Below are positions 1 to 11,697 of a stretch of 64,000 nucleotides of DNA, piece by piece. How positions within the stretch are numbered: the stretch's first letter is position 1; the number at the start of each line of letters is the position of its first letter. Position numbers and translations under genes: made by a program. The notes under the pieces are model-generated. The model did no database searches. It had not been told where the DNA came from and worked only from the letters and a program-made list of their open reading frames with translations. The DNA comes from Symbiodinium natans (Eukaryota; Sar; Dinophyceae; Suessiales; Symbiodiniaceae), in the NCBI GenBank assembly GCA_905221605.1, contig CAJNDS010002251.1:61001-125000 (forward strand). The letters run 5' to 3'.

Positions 1-713
1 CTACGCCTAAACCCCAAAACTCTGAAACCTTAACCTCCCTAAGCCGTGAACCCAAGCGCCGAATTCCCCAGCCCTAAGCCCCATACCCTGACCAAGCCTC
101 TAACCTTAGGCCTCTAAGCCCCAAGAATCGAAGCCCGAGCACTGATCCATCCTAAGGCCCTGGAATTTTGATATTATGTGTGGTTAGGGTTTCGGGTTTA
201 GAGCCCCCACCCTTCAACCCCGGAGGAGGGTCTCGCCATTCATGGCACAAGGTCATAGGCTCCACCCAAGGCCAGGAGTCCAGCGAAAAGGTCGGTGCCT
301 GGAGGACGGTTGAGGGGGACCAAACGGAACCCTTCAGTCCAATGAGTTGTCTAGATGGGTTTAGGCTGAACCTGAGGGCTTGGGGTTTAGGGTTTTGGGT
401 CTTGGTCTAGGGTTGATGGTCTAATGTCTGGGTCTAGGGCTTGTTATAGTACAAGTGTACGCCTTGACGTGTAGTTAGATATGACAAAAAAACATACTTT
501 CAACCAACTCCTCTCCTGCCCATATGGTCACCTCTTTTAATTTAAGTTTTTTGGAGTTGCCATCACAAGGCGGCCCCTAATATTTGAGGGTACGCAAAGA
601 GGACCCGATCGCCCCTGATATCCCTGAAGAGACATGGGGGGAGCTTGGGGGGGGGGGGGGGGGGGGGGTGGGGAGTCGGGGTGGGTGTGGGTGTGTGTGT
701 GGGTTTTTTTTTT

Positions 714-744
<31 letters not shown>

Positions 745-786
745 TTGGGGTGGCTAACCTTAAGCAAAGAGTCTCTTGTCAGAGCG

Positions 787-1000
787 ACTTGGAGGTTCAG
801 GGTACAGTACTTATAACCCCCAATTTTACCTGCACTTACAAGCCCCCTAAGTCCCCTAAGTAGGTTATAAGTAGACTAATAACTGTGGGAATAGGTACCC
901 CTAAACCCTATACCCTAAACCCTAAACCACCCTAAACCCTAAACCCTAAACCCTAAACCCTAAGCCCTTGTGGTTATAAGTTCCCATGAACAGCCAAGTA
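787..1000. mobile_element. Family D palindromic element, interrupted by telomeric array
   Basis: Termini are ACTTGGAGGTTCAGGGTA at the left and CAGCCAAGTA at the right, around a TTATAA-rich stem seen in the other D copies. A CCCTAAA array at about 901-968 splits the element. The segment tgtggNNATAaGtNCCC occurs on both sides (884-900 and 969-985). Confidence 0.75.
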
Positions 1001-2047
1001 GTGGGCAATCTGGGCTGGGGGGTCTTATGCTTGGAGGTGTAAGGTGCTGGCATCGGATCGCCCCATCCACTAGAACACAAAGACCCGAAACCCTGCGACC
1101 AAGACGACCCGAAGCCCCAAAAACTAAACCCTAAACCCGAGATCCCAAACCCTAAACCCTAAACCCTAAACCCTAAACCCTAAACCCTAAACCCTAAAAA
1201 CCCTAAACAACCAAAACCCTAACCCCAAGCCCGAATTCTGTGGCTTCTTTGGTGTCTGGATTACTGTAGCATCTCAAGGGCACCAGGGCACCCCAAAGCT
1301 TTTTCTACAAACCCTATAAAGCCCACCCTACAGTCCCCTGGACCCGGAACCCGGCTAAACTCCTTAAACCCTAAACCCTAAACCCTAAACCCTAAACCCT
1401 AAACCCTAAACCCTAAACCCTAAGCTCAACCCTAAACCCTGACCTGGCAATCCTAAACCCTCAGCTCTCAACCCTACCAAATAAGGAACATAAAAAATGT
1501 CCCAAAAACCAACCTAGTCAACCCCGAACCATTGGTGCCGCTTCTCGTGGGGGAGGAGGAGGGGGGGGGGGGGGGGGGTGAGCCTGGGTGGGTGGTGTGC
1601 TGGTTGGGTGGTGTGCTGGTTGGGTGGTGTAACATCCCCAAAGCCTTCGAGCCCTGAACCCGAAACCCTTAACGGCAAGTACAGAGATGGGATGCCTCCG
1701 CTCATAAAGTCTCCAAGAAGGTAGGTAGAGTTGAGATACCTCATGGTTTAGAGGTGAGGGTTCTAAATGTTTATAAATGTTTAGGAGATTAGGGTTTGGG
1801 GGGGGGGGGTAGCTGGCTTACGACTTTAAGGTCTATGGTTGAAAGACCTCAGAAACCGCGTCACATCAATAAAACCTGTTATTTAGAACATCGAAACTTT
1901 TCGATAACATACTATAACAAATTAGAACCGAATCGGGGACGAGCAAGAACAAGATCAAAGAGTGTGATAGGCATCGATGCAAGAAACATGGTACTTAAAA
2001 AGGAACACCCTTCGCCTAAGTCTAAGTGCTCAAGGCTTGTCGACTTA

Positions 2048-2134
2048 CTTGGTAGCCCGCCATACTATAACAAGGGCACCCTGTTGTCGGTTGGTTACTT
2101 TATAGGGGAACCTTAGTACCAGTGGGCTACCAAG
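2048..2134. mobile_element. Family A palindromic element
   Basis: Begins CTTGGTAGCCC and ends GGGCTACCAAG (near-perfect terminal inverted repeats). The interior has the family hallmarks AAGGGCACCC, GGTTGGTTACTTTATA and GGGGAACC. No ORF; non-autonomous MITE-like or introner-like. Confidence 0.8.
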
Positions 2135-3311
2135 TCTATGTATGGTTGAGGGTTGCAGGCTTGCAGCTACTGGGCAAGCCCCGAAGCATGCTACTTCGCG
2201 GATTCTGCTTGCCAGAGGGGGGGTGCACGGTTTTGGGTTGAGTGTTCGGGGTCTACAGGCCTAAGCCCTGAACCCTAAACCCTAAACCCTAAACTTCCCT
2301 AAACCTTTAACCCTACATCCGTAGAGAACCTACAAAATACATGGGTTCGTCTCATGGCCGGCGCTCGGGCACTGAGGTTGATTTGTGGCTTTTAAGGGGA
2401 CTTCTGGTGCCCATCAGGTCAAAGGTTACTAAATACTAAACCCTGAACCCTGAACCTTGAACTCTAAACCCTAAACCCTAAACCCTAAACCCTAAACCCT
2501 AAACCCTACACCCTACACCCTACACCCTAAACCTTAAATCTTAAACCCTAAGCGCTAAACGCTAAACGCTAAACCCTACACCTACATCCGGCTCTTTATC
2601 CCAAACCGCCAAACTAGGCTGCTCTGGGCCGCGCGCGAGCGCACAAAGCCAAGGATAATGCAGGCAAAGGCCTGCGATGGGAGCCCCTGCACCCCCGATC
2701 CCCGAAAAGGGTGCCCCCAATTCTAGGGACCAGGGTTTAGGGTTTAGGGTTTAGGGTTTTGGGCTTAGGCAAGTTTAGGGTTTAGGGCACCGAACCCCAG
2801 GGCTTAAGGGTTTAGAGGCACGGACCTGGCCCTGAACTGTGAAGCCCTAAAATCCTATTCCGATGTTGCCGTCTCCACGTTCCCAGAGCTTTGAAGCTTC
2901 TTGGATTCCTGGGCTGAGGGGCTCAAGGTGCGTGGCCGGGATCATGCAAATTCTTGCAGGTAGCCGTAAACCCTAAATCCTGAACCCGACATTCCAAACC
3001 CTAAGCCCTGAACCTCCAGCCCTAAAAGGCACCTAAACAGCTCTTAAAGCGTTTGGTAACCTCTACGTGGATAGGCAACCTGTCTAAACTATAAACCCAA
3101 AACCTATAAGAGTTGTATGAAGGACATGGTCATACCGCGGAGGGCTTACCCGTTGGGAGTAGACGAATGGCTACTTCCTACAATAGGCTTTTCACGCAAG
3201 TACCACAAGCTACTATGGGAGCCGTATGCACTCCAACCCCCCCAAAGGAAACGGGCAACCCTAAACCCACAAACCCCAAACCCCACACCCTAAACCCTAA
3301 ACCCCCAGACA

Positions 3312-3412
3312 CCCAAAACCCTAAACCCTAAACCCTAAACCCTAAACCCTAAACCCTAAACCCTAAACCCTAAACCCTAAACCCCAAACCCTAAACCCTA
3401 AACCCTAAACCA
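3312..3412. repeat. CCCTAAA telomere-like array
   Basis: Nearly perfect 7-bp tandem array. It ends at the exon candidate 3430-3480, which is followed by a TTTAGGG array (3505-3600): the convergent arrangement typical of this window. Confidence 0.95.
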
Positions 3413-3429
3413 GGAAACCGCCAACTCAC

Positions 3430-3480
3430 CACATCGCCTCATGCTCCAGGTCAGCCAGTCTGGCAGCGACTGTTTCCGAC
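3430..3480 (-). CDS. Candidate internal exon, unrecognised gene
   Basis: Minus-strand exon with acceptor CCTAG|G and canonical donor GTGAGT. The open frame reads ETVAARLADLEHEAMW, a coiled-coil-like peptide. Gene not recognised; it lies downstream of the DPM1-like exons on the same strand. Confidence 0.55.
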
Positions 3481-3504
3481 CTAGGGCCCCAATCAGAACA
3501 GGGT

Positions 3505-3600
3505 TTAAGGTTTAGGGTTTAGGGTTTAGGGTTTAGGGTTTAGGGTTTAGGGTTTAGGGTTTAGGATTTAGGGTTCAGGGTTTAGGGCTTTAGGGTTTAG
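3505..3600. repeat. TTTAGGG telomere-like array
   Basis: Tandem TTTAGGG with a few substitutions (TTTAGGA, TTCAGGG), in the opposite orientation to the array 100 bp upstream. Confidence 0.95.
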
Positions 3601-4010
3601 TGGTTGAGGGTTTAATGATTATTCGGGATTTGTGGCGTCGGGTTTGGGTCTTCGGAAATCTACAGGGCATTCGGACCCTTGCCAGAACTCCCAACGCTCT
3701 TGCAACCCTAAACCCTAAACCCAACACCCAGAGGTCCCCCCGATATTCGTAGACCTCCACCCAAAACCCCCTAACCCCCCCTAAACCCCCGCAACCCCCT
3801 AGAAGTCCGCAAGACCCCCAAAACCCCCTAACCCGCCACCCGCCCCCCCCCCCCGGCCCGAAACCCCCAAAACCCCAAACCCCCAAAACCCCAAAACCCC
3901 CTAAACCCTAAACCCTAAACCCTAAAACCCCCTAAACCCTAAACCCTAAACCCTAAACCCCACAAAACAGGTTTAGGGTCTAGGGGTGACTGACCGGCTA
4001 AGGGGGGTAC

Positions 4011-4064
4011 CGCCGCGGAAATCGCAGCCGAGGGATGGGTGGCGCGCAGAGCTGCGCACAAAGC
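4011..4064 (-). CDS. Candidate internal exon, unrecognised gene
   Basis: Acceptor TCGCATCCCCAG|G, donor GTACCC, 54 nt, phase 0 at both ends. Peptide ALCAALRATHPSAAISAA is Ala-rich and GC-rich. Function unknown. Confidence 0.45.
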
Positions 4065-4133
4065 CTGGGGATGCGAAAGACATGAGGATCCTAAAGTTTA
4101 AGGTTTAGGGTTTAGGGTTTAGAGTTTAGGGTT

Positions 4134-4230
4134 CTAGTTCATGGTTGGGATAGTACAAAACTTTAATTTCTATTCTTTGTTGAGTTTAAATACCTTAAAC
4201 AATGTGAAATGTTACCCCTCTATGACAAAG
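4134..4230. mobile_element. Family G element, copy 1
   Basis: Starts CTAGTTCATGGTTGGGATA and ends ATGTTACCCCTCTATGACAAAG. The ends are imperfect inverted repeats (CATGGTTGGG / CCCNNCTATGAC). Related copies lie at 35882-35980 and 41131-41229. AT-rich interior, no ORF. Confidence 0.8.
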
Positions 4231-5375
4231 GTTTAGGGTTTAGGGTTTAACACCCGCCCTCCTCTTAAGAGGCTCTTCGGACAAATGAAACTCAAGGCCT
4301 GGAATACAGTCTTGTTGTAAGGGCCCTTGACAAGAAAGGTGCTTTTACAGTGAATGCTTGGGGCCCACAGCGATGGCTAGTACATTCGTTTTGGAGTCTA
4401 AGTATGTGCTACATGGGTTACATGGATGGATCCTTAGGGAAAATATGGAAAAGATAAGCCTATATTTTGTTGGCTACAGCTCCGTATCTTGGGGTGTAGG
4501 GGAGTACAGTAAAGCAGCGCCTGCCCTAAACCCCGAAAACCCCTACACCTTGCGTTTTACGGTTTGGGTGTAGGGTTTAGGAGGTACTGAGGAGGGTTAT
4601 ACAAGGCCTCACGCACCAAAGCGCCACACCCTGGAAGGCTAAATGGCGGCCCACTTTCGGCATATCTTCGGGACCACTTGCGCTCAAGGAGACCCTAATC
4701 TAAACCCCCAAACAGTAGGATTCCCTGATAACAAGAACCCCTATAAGGTAGTAACCCCAAATTTAGGAACCCCCATCTGGGGCAAGACAGGGAACCCAAC
4801 CCAACGGCTGCGCGTTACCCAGAAGGTCCACAAGGGTTGTGGCATCAGGGTTTAGGGTTTAGGGGGCTTAGGTCTTAGGGCTCTACTTGTAGTAGCATTC
4901 TGGAAATTCCTACCCCCGCCTCCAACGAAAGTATTCCTTCAAAAATGTGAATAAACAAGTAAATAACCATGGTACTACAAATAGGCGTTGTGGGTTGGGT
5001 ATCTTGTTACTGTAGTATGAAGATGTCAAGAAGCATAGAGGATAGCCCAGGTCCGTGTACTGTGCCACCATCCCCGAAATCAATCATTCCTTGCCGCAGT
5101 TCTATAAATTTTGGCGCCCAGCAACCCTACAGGACGGATGATCCCAAGCCCAAAACCCTAGACTCGAACCCCCTACCTTAAGCCCTAACCCTAAACCCTA
5201 AACCCTAAACCCTAAACCCTAAACCCTAAACCCTAAACCCTAAACCCTAAACCCTAAATTTTAAACCCTAAACAGCAGGAGCCGAAGTCGGAACTCTTTC
5301 CGCTCGCTGCGGCCGGTGGCTGCCACGCCGAAGCAGGGCAAAGCTGGAGATGTCAGGGCGCGCTGGGGAGCTTGG
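4231..5375. other. Mixed telomere-like and unique sequence, no supported gene
   Basis: Contains short unique stretches, a CCCTAAA array at 5187-5258, and a GC-rich island at 5272-5378 that is open in more than one frame. No exon could be chosen. Confidence 0.6.
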
Positions 5376-6547
<1,172 letters not shown>

Positions 6548-7880
6548 TGGCAACCCGAAGCCTGCAAGGTTCACACCGACAGACTTTGCTTTAAGAAAAG
6601 GACCTTAGGGGCAATGTAGGGGCTACTTCGGTACTATATTATGAGGTATATACGAGGCTTTTTTAAGGGGACTAAGATTAAGGCCCTAAGCCCTAAGAGC
6701 CCTAAGCCCTAATCCGTAAAGAAAAACCCTAAACCCTAAACCCTTCTAGAAGTCCCGCCATGTATCCCTCGTTCGAGCTTGTGGGTTTAGGGTTCAGGGT
6801 CTGGGCTGTGCAGTTGTCGGGCGAAGGTCTGCGGCTTCGAGCTTCACGCCCTAAACCCAAACCTAACAATCCACATGGGTCTACCCCTGAAACTGGCTTT
6901 CTTAAAGGCCCACACATATGCACACATGGACCCCCTAAGCCCGAAACCAAAAACCTCAAAGAGTTTAGGGTTTAGGGTTTACTAAACCCTAAGCTTGAGG
7001 GTTTAGGGTTTAGGGTTGAGAATTTAGGGTTTAGGGCGTAGCCCTACTAACCCCAAAGCTCCTAATATAGGCTGCGAGCCCGCTCCAGGCATGAGCACCC
7101 GCGGGTGCTGCCCTGCGGGACCACGGGTCCAGCAGCTTAAACGCAATAACTTTGAAGGTCTCCGCAGGATTTCGGGGGCTTTAGGGCTTATAACGGCTAA
7201 GCTTAGGGGCTTAGGGGCTTAGGGCTTAGGGTGTAGGGCTTAGGGCTTCGGGTGCTGCAAACATGGGGGGGGGGGGGGTGTGGGGTGTGTGAGGGCTGCA
7301 GGCTGAAGGGCGACTCTTGAAGAAGGGGTTGAGTGAGGGCTTTTAGGGTTAGGCCCCTCTTGGGGGTTTAGGGTTTAGGGTTTCGGGTTTAGGGTTCAGG
7401 ATTTAGGGTTTAGGGTTTAGGAAAGCGGGCCAACCCAGGTAAACACAAAGGCAAGCCCTAAAATCCTCACCAAGCTACGGACCTTCCCCGATGATCCAAC
7501 CTGTTCGCTGCCCACCTGTACCGGTTAACCAGGACCCAGTACTTCAAGGGACTAGAGTTAACCCTAAACCCTAAACCCTAAACCCTAAACCCTAAACCCT
7601 AAACCTAAACCCTAAACCCTAAACCCCAAACCCTAGATCCCCTAGATCCGCAACCCTAAACCTTAAAATGGAACTGTGTAAGTAGGGCGATTCGTATGGT
7701 AGTTGGGAGACTTAGGAATGGCATGCATGGGAAGGGTTTGGGGGGGTCTCGCCCTGAGAAAACCTTCAAGTCTTCCGCTGCAAACGTGCTTGCGCACAAG
7801 CTCAGTCGGAAGAAGGCTTTTTCCTGAGTGGTGCTGCACACACTGGTTTCGGGTTTAGGGCTTCGGGTCTAGGGCTTAGG
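6548..7880. other. Repeat-rich stretch without a supported exon
   Basis: Degenerate CCCTAAA/TTTAGGG, a G run at 7265-7278, a CCCTAAA array at 7560-7625, and a GC-rich palindromic island at 7080-7130 (gcacccgcgggtgc). Open frames here are short and inconsistent. Confidence 0.6.
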
Positions 7881-7892
7881 ATTTAGGACGAC

Positions 7893-7949
7893 GCAGCCGG
7901 GTGGATATGCTGCTGGCAGATGTTTGAAATCGCTCACTTCGCCGTCGTG
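7893..7949 (-). CDS. Candidate internal exon, unrecognised gene
   Basis: 57 nt, phase 0, acceptor TAATTTAG, donor GTCGTC. Peptide HDGEVSDFKHLPAAYPPGC, protein-like and acidic/aromatic. Lies 0.9 kb downstream of the DPM1-like transmembrane exon; may be its 3' part or the next gene. Confidence 0.5.
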
Positions 7950-8823
7950 CTAAATTAGCCCCGTGTGCCACGGACACCATCATGGCTGAGAGGTTTCAAG
8001 ATCATGTGACGTAGGGTTTGCACAGCATGACTATATGTTTTGCTCGGTCCGGGCAGCAACTTCCTTTTTCAAAAGCAGCCGAGCCAAAGAACAAAATCCC
8101 CTCCCAGCCCTAATTCGCCCCAGGACGGCGCTAAACCGTGCTTCGAGGAACCCGGACAATCCCAGCCAATGGGTCTATTTGGGGATACTGTTTGGGGAGG
8201 AGGGAGGAAGGGGGGGGGGGAGGCAGGACGTGAGCAGTAGACGAAAAACTCTGAGACGGGGACGTCATCACAATGACGGCATACCTCGAGCAGCGGCCAG
8301 GAGATTTGTAGGGCTTGGGCCCATAAAGGCCAAAACCACACATCCTAAACTTTGACCATGGGCCCACGGTTGAGCCCTAAACCCTAAACTAGAATCTACT
8401 TCCAGTGCGCCTATGGGCGGAAAAGTTAACCGTGGGTGGCCATGCATCCTCATGCTTCTCTTCAAGAGTCAGTGGCCCAGTCGTCTATGAGCTTGGGCAG
8501 AAGTTCACTTCGTTAGGCACCCTCCTAAACCTAAGCCCTAAACCCTAAACTGTAAACCCTAAACCCTAAACCCTAAACCCTAAACCGAACCCTAAGCCCG
8601 TAGGTGTGGAAGGTGGGGAATCAGGTTAGGCCGCCTTGGTGCTTCTTTGGGTCAGGGTTTAGGGGTTCACGGCTGGGTTCTGAGGGCTTCAGGCTTCAGG
8701 GCCTCCTTCTAGGTGCTAGGGGTCTTCAGGGTTTAGGGTTTAGGGTTTAGGGTTTAGGGTTTAGGGTTGAGGAGCGGGTGTGAGGGCTAATAGGGCCTAC
8801 GGGCGGCCCGAGATTTGACACAC

Positions 8824-8907
8824 CCGCCCCTGTGCGGCCGGAGGTGCGCGACAACGAGCAAGGCCATGGACAACACGCCCAGCGCCGGCCCGTACATCGC
8901 TATGTAC
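8824..8907 (-). CDS. DPM1-like protein, exon with transmembrane helix
   Basis: Acceptor ATGCAG|G, donor GTGTGT, 84 nt. It reads YIAMYGPALGVLSMALLV followed by VAHLRP, a hydrophobic helix. Joined to the 14-nt exon upstream it gives EAVMQYIAMYG, the segment that follows the GESKL motif in polyprenyl-phosphate glycosyltransferases of the dolichol-phosphate mannosyltransferase type. The helix would anchor the enzyme in the ER membrane. The 3' end of the gene was not resolved. Confidence 0.8.
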
Positions 8908-9181
8908 CTGCATGACTCAACATACTAGACCGTAAGCTCCTAACACGAAAACCTGAAATCCTAATATCCTAACCCTTAAAGCCCTAAAACCCTGAAACCC
9001 TGAAACCCTAAAGCCCTAATAAAACCCCTGAAGCCCTAAAACCCCTAACCCCAAAACCCCTAAACCCTAAAACCCCTAAACCCTAAAAAAACCTTGAAAG
9101 CAGAAAAGCTCTAAAGAGCGGAGGCGGGGTTCCTCTTCTGTCCGGGAACCCATACTCTAGGTGTGATGTTCAGCCCCAGTT

Positions 9182-9277
9182 CCAAGTCCACTTATCACCT
9201 ACTTAGAGGACTGAGGGGACTTAGGGGGGGGCTTCCAAGTACAGCAAAAGTTGCAAGTACCCTGAACCTGCAAGTGC
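9182..9277. mobile_element. Partial family D element
   Basis: Only the right half is recognisable: cacttatcacctacttag...ggacttagggggg...aagtaccctgaacctgcaagt. The left terminus is missing. Confidence 0.5.
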
Positions 9278-9635
9278 ATGTAATGTCAAGATTCTGAGAG
9301 CACACCGGAGGTTCCGACAGGTGAGTTTAGGGCCCCATCCCGCAGAACTTCGGGCGGAGGAAGGTGGGTTTCTGACCCTAAAACCTAGACCCTATAACCT
9401 AAGCTCGTAACCCAGACCCGAAAACCGGAACCCAATAACCCTGAGCCCTTAACCCAACTTAAGCCCTAAACTTGAGATCAAGGCTCACAACAAAGGCTTG
9501 CGAAGCCTGCAGTTAGATGTTTGCTTCCTCCAACCAAGAGAAGGGCACAAGCTAATGAGCTGCTCCAGGTAGAGCCTGGTGGAGCTTCGCAGGAGATTAG
9601 GGCTTAACGTTCAAAGCTTCGGGTTTCGGGTTTAG

Positions 9636-9815
9636 GAAACCCTAAACCCTAAACCCTGAAACCCTGAAACCCTAAACCCTAAACCCTAAACCCTAACCCG
9701 AAACCCTAAACCCTAAACCCTAAACCCTAAACCCTAAACCCGAAAGACGCTAAACCCTACAAACCCTGAACCCTGAACCCTAAACCCTAAACCCTAAACC
9801 CTAAACTGCAGGGTT
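9636..9815. repeat. CCCTAAA telomere-like array
   Basis: Tandem CCCTAAA with CCCTGAA and CCCGAAA variants, immediately flanking the 14-nt exon 9831-9844. A TTTAGGG array follows at 9897-9966. Confidence 0.95.
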
Positions 9816-9830
9816 TACGAGGGCTTTCGC

Positions 9831-9844
9831 TGCATGACCGCCTC
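9831..9844 (-). CDS. DPM1-like protein, 14-nt microexon
   Basis: Minus strand: acceptor AAGCCCAG, then GAGGCGGTCATGCA, then a GC-type donor (GCGAAA). It bridges GESKLSAK and YIAMYG in frame to give KEAVMQYI, as expected for the family. The phase is exact with both neighbours. No GT donor is available, so a GC-AG intron is inferred. Confidence 0.7.
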
Positions 9845-9896
9845 CTGGGCTTCAGGGCCCTTGGGCTTTCGAGGGCCCTTTTGGGCGTTTAGGTAA

Positions 9897-9966
9897 GAAG
9901 GTTTAGGGTTTAGGGTTTAGGGTTTAGGGTTTAGGGTTTAGGGTTTAGGGTTTAGGGTTTAGGGTT
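9897..9966. repeat. TTTAGGG telomere-like array
   Basis: Perfect or near-perfect TTTAGGG repeats; convergent partner of 9636-9815 around a coding island. Confidence 0.95.
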
Positions 9967-10372
9967 TTCCTGGGACCCGCGTTACCTACAGATTAGCCGT
10001 AACTACCCTTAGTTAGTAGGGTGTAAACCCAGAAAACTGTAGGCGAAGAGGGTCCCAGGTCGAGGTAGGGCTTAGGGTTTAAAGTTTGCGGCTGAGCCTT
10101 TAGGGCAAAGGGTTTGGGGTTCAGGGTTTAGGGTTTAGGCTGGAAGGCTCAGAAGCTCTGAGCCCCTAAGGCCTCGAGCAGTCAGTGGCAGACCCTCCTT
10201 CTAAAACATACTTCAAGCGTTTGGGGGTCTCCATATGGCCGGGAAGGCAGGGAAGAGGGTTCGTGCTTCGGGTATGCCCAGCTGACACCGTAACCCTGAA
10301 AGCCCTTAATCCTAGAAAGACCCAAAGCTCACAAGCCTCTGCTACCAGTTTAACGGCGAGGCTCCGATAAGT

Positions 10373-10408
10373 CTTCGCCGACAGCTTGCTCTCTCCCGCG
10401 TTCCGCTC
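10373..10408 (-). CDS. DPM1-like protein, GESKL exon
   Basis: Acceptor ATGACAG|G, then ERNAGESKLSAK. G-E-S-K-L is the hallmark motif of DPM1-type glycosyltransferase family 2 enzymes, which move mannose from GDP-mannose to dolichyl phosphate. It continues VAITFQ of the upstream exon. The 3' boundary is not canonical: AAG|AC...CAG or AA|GA...CA would both give KEAVMQ, with one base of microhomology. Confidence 0.82.
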
Positions 10409-10516
10409 CTGTCATGAAGCTCAGGACCCTCCACAGCAACTCTGTCGACCTCCCCGCCCCAGAATCAAACCCTAAACCCCAAACCCTGAACCCTAAACCC
10501 TAAACCCTGAAACCCT

Positions 10517-10752
10517 GAACCCTACAGACCCTAAACATCCCCCCAAAAAACAACCTGAAGCCCCTTGAAACTCGCTCAGCCTAAACCCTAACCCTAAACC
10601 CTAAACCCTAAACCCTAAACCCTAAACCCTGAACCCTGAACCCTGAACCCTGAACCCTGAACCCTGAACCCTGAACCCTGAACCCTACAGACCCTAAACA
10701 TCCCCCCAAAAAACAACCTGAAGCCCCTTGAAACTCGCTCAGCCTAAACCCT
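10517..10752. repeat. Duplicated 72-bp unit separated by CCCTGAA array
   Basis: The unit GAACCCTACAGACCCTAAAC...CTCGCTCAGCCTAAACCCTAA occurs at 10517-10588 and again at 10680-10751, almost identical. Between them the array shifts from CCCTAAA to about nine CCCTGAA units. Local tandem duplication of a unique segment with its telomeric flank. Confidence 0.9.
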
Positions 10753-10815
10753 AAACCCTAAACCCTAAACCCTAAACCCTAAACCCTAAACCCTAAACCC
10801 TAAACCCTAAACCAA
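10740..10815. repeat. CCCTAAA telomere-like array
   Basis: Perfect tandem array next to the DPM1-like exon 10821-10868; a TTTAGGG-type array (10885-11000) lies on the other side. Confidence 0.95.
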
Positions 10816-10820
10816 GGGAC

Positions 10821-10868
10821 CTGGAAGGTGATCGCCACGTCCTTCACAGGCTTGCAGCGACATCGCAC
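10821..10868 (-). CDS. DPM1-like protein exon
   Basis: 48 nt, phase 0, acceptor AAACCCCCAG|G, donor CAG|GTCCCT. Peptide VRCRCKPVKDVAITFQ matches the segment (VRG..K.V.EVPITF) that precedes the GESKL motif in DPM1-type enzymes. Part of the enzyme of ER dolichol-phosphate-mannose synthesis (N-glycosylation, GPI anchors). Confidence 0.85.
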
Positions 10869-11296
10869 CTGGGGGTTTGGGGCTTAGGGTGTCGGGGTTA
10901 GGGTTTAGGGTTTAGGGTTTCGGGTTTAGGGTTTAGGGTTTGGGGTTTAGGGCTTAGGGTTTCGGGTCTAGGGTTTGGGGTTTCGGGTTTAGGGTGTCGG
11001 GCGCTTCTGGGATAAGGGGCCCTTGTCGGCTTACCTTTCAGGGATCCGAATAAGGGACCAGAAGTTTGAGAACCCCCCATTTCGGATTAAGGGTTTACTG
11101 TTTAGGGTTTAGGGATCCGAAACCCTGCGTCCCCGAATTTGGGGGCGGCCCCTGGCCCAAGCAAGCGACCCATAGTCCCCCTCAACACACCTCCAAAAGC
11201 CCCTAACCTCGACATTGAGTCCTTAACAAGGCCTAAACCCATATCCTTGTGCCTCCAATCCCAAGCTCTTTGCAGCCTGCAATCTCAACAAGCTCA

Positions 11297-11425
11297 GCAA
11301 GAGAAAGTAGGCCTGTCTAGCCCTACAACCCTGAACCCTAAACGCCTAAACCCCTAACCCCCTAGGGTCCAAGAGAAACAAAGTAGGCTTGTCTAGCCCT
11401 ACAACCCTGAACCCCGAAACCCTTA
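11297..11425. repeat. Imperfect tandem duplication (about 74 bp)
   Basis: AAGAGAAAGTAGGCCTGTCTAGCCCTACAACCCTGAA at 11297 is repeated as AAGAGAAACAAAGTAGGCTTGTCTAG... at 11371. Both copies lead into degenerate CCCTAAA units. Confidence 0.85.
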
Positions 11426-11538
11426 AACCCCTAAACCCCTAAACTTGCCCTAAACCCAAAAACCCTAAACCCTAAACCCCCAAACCCTAAACCGCTAAAC
11501 CCTAAACCCCTAAACTCCAGGACATCTCCGGCGCGCAC

Positions 11539-11597
11539 CATGATCTCAAGGCCGATCTTGAAGCCGATTGGGTTCAAGCTCCCCTGGCCAAAGTCAT
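11539..11597 (-). CDS. DPM1-like protein exon (NPIGFKIGLE)
   Basis: Acceptor GGGATTTCAG, donor GTGCGC, 59 nt with two leading bases. Peptide DFGQGSLNPIGFKIGLEIM; N-P-x-G-[FY]-K-I-x-L-E is conserved in DPM1-type enzymes, and with the next exon it gives GLEIM-VRCRCKP. The catalytic N-terminal exons (DxD region) were not found with confidence, so the gene start is unknown. Confidence 0.85.
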
Positions 11598-11697
11598 CTG
11601 AAATCCCCACGGCCTTTGGGCTAAACCCTAAACCCTAAACACTAAAACCCTATACAGCCCGAAACCGAACCCCTTCATCCATTTAGCTAACACTCAC

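Larger units (their letters stand above)
1..3420. repeat. Telomere-like repeat field, left end
   Basis: Mostly CCCTAAA-type arrays (for example 1144-1196 and 1364-1430), shorter TTTAGGG runs and degenerate variants (CCCTGAA, CCCTACA, CGCTAAA). Poly-G tracts lie at 646-668, 724-744, 1558-1578 and 1798-1810, with an 18-base T run next to one of them. No exon is supported. Islands at 2150-2210 and 2888-2931 are open in more than one frame and are left uncalled. Confidence 0.8.

Noticed and set aside
1-1450. Chromosome end (true telomere)
   Set aside because: Arrays are short, flip orientation and are no denser than in the rest of the window.
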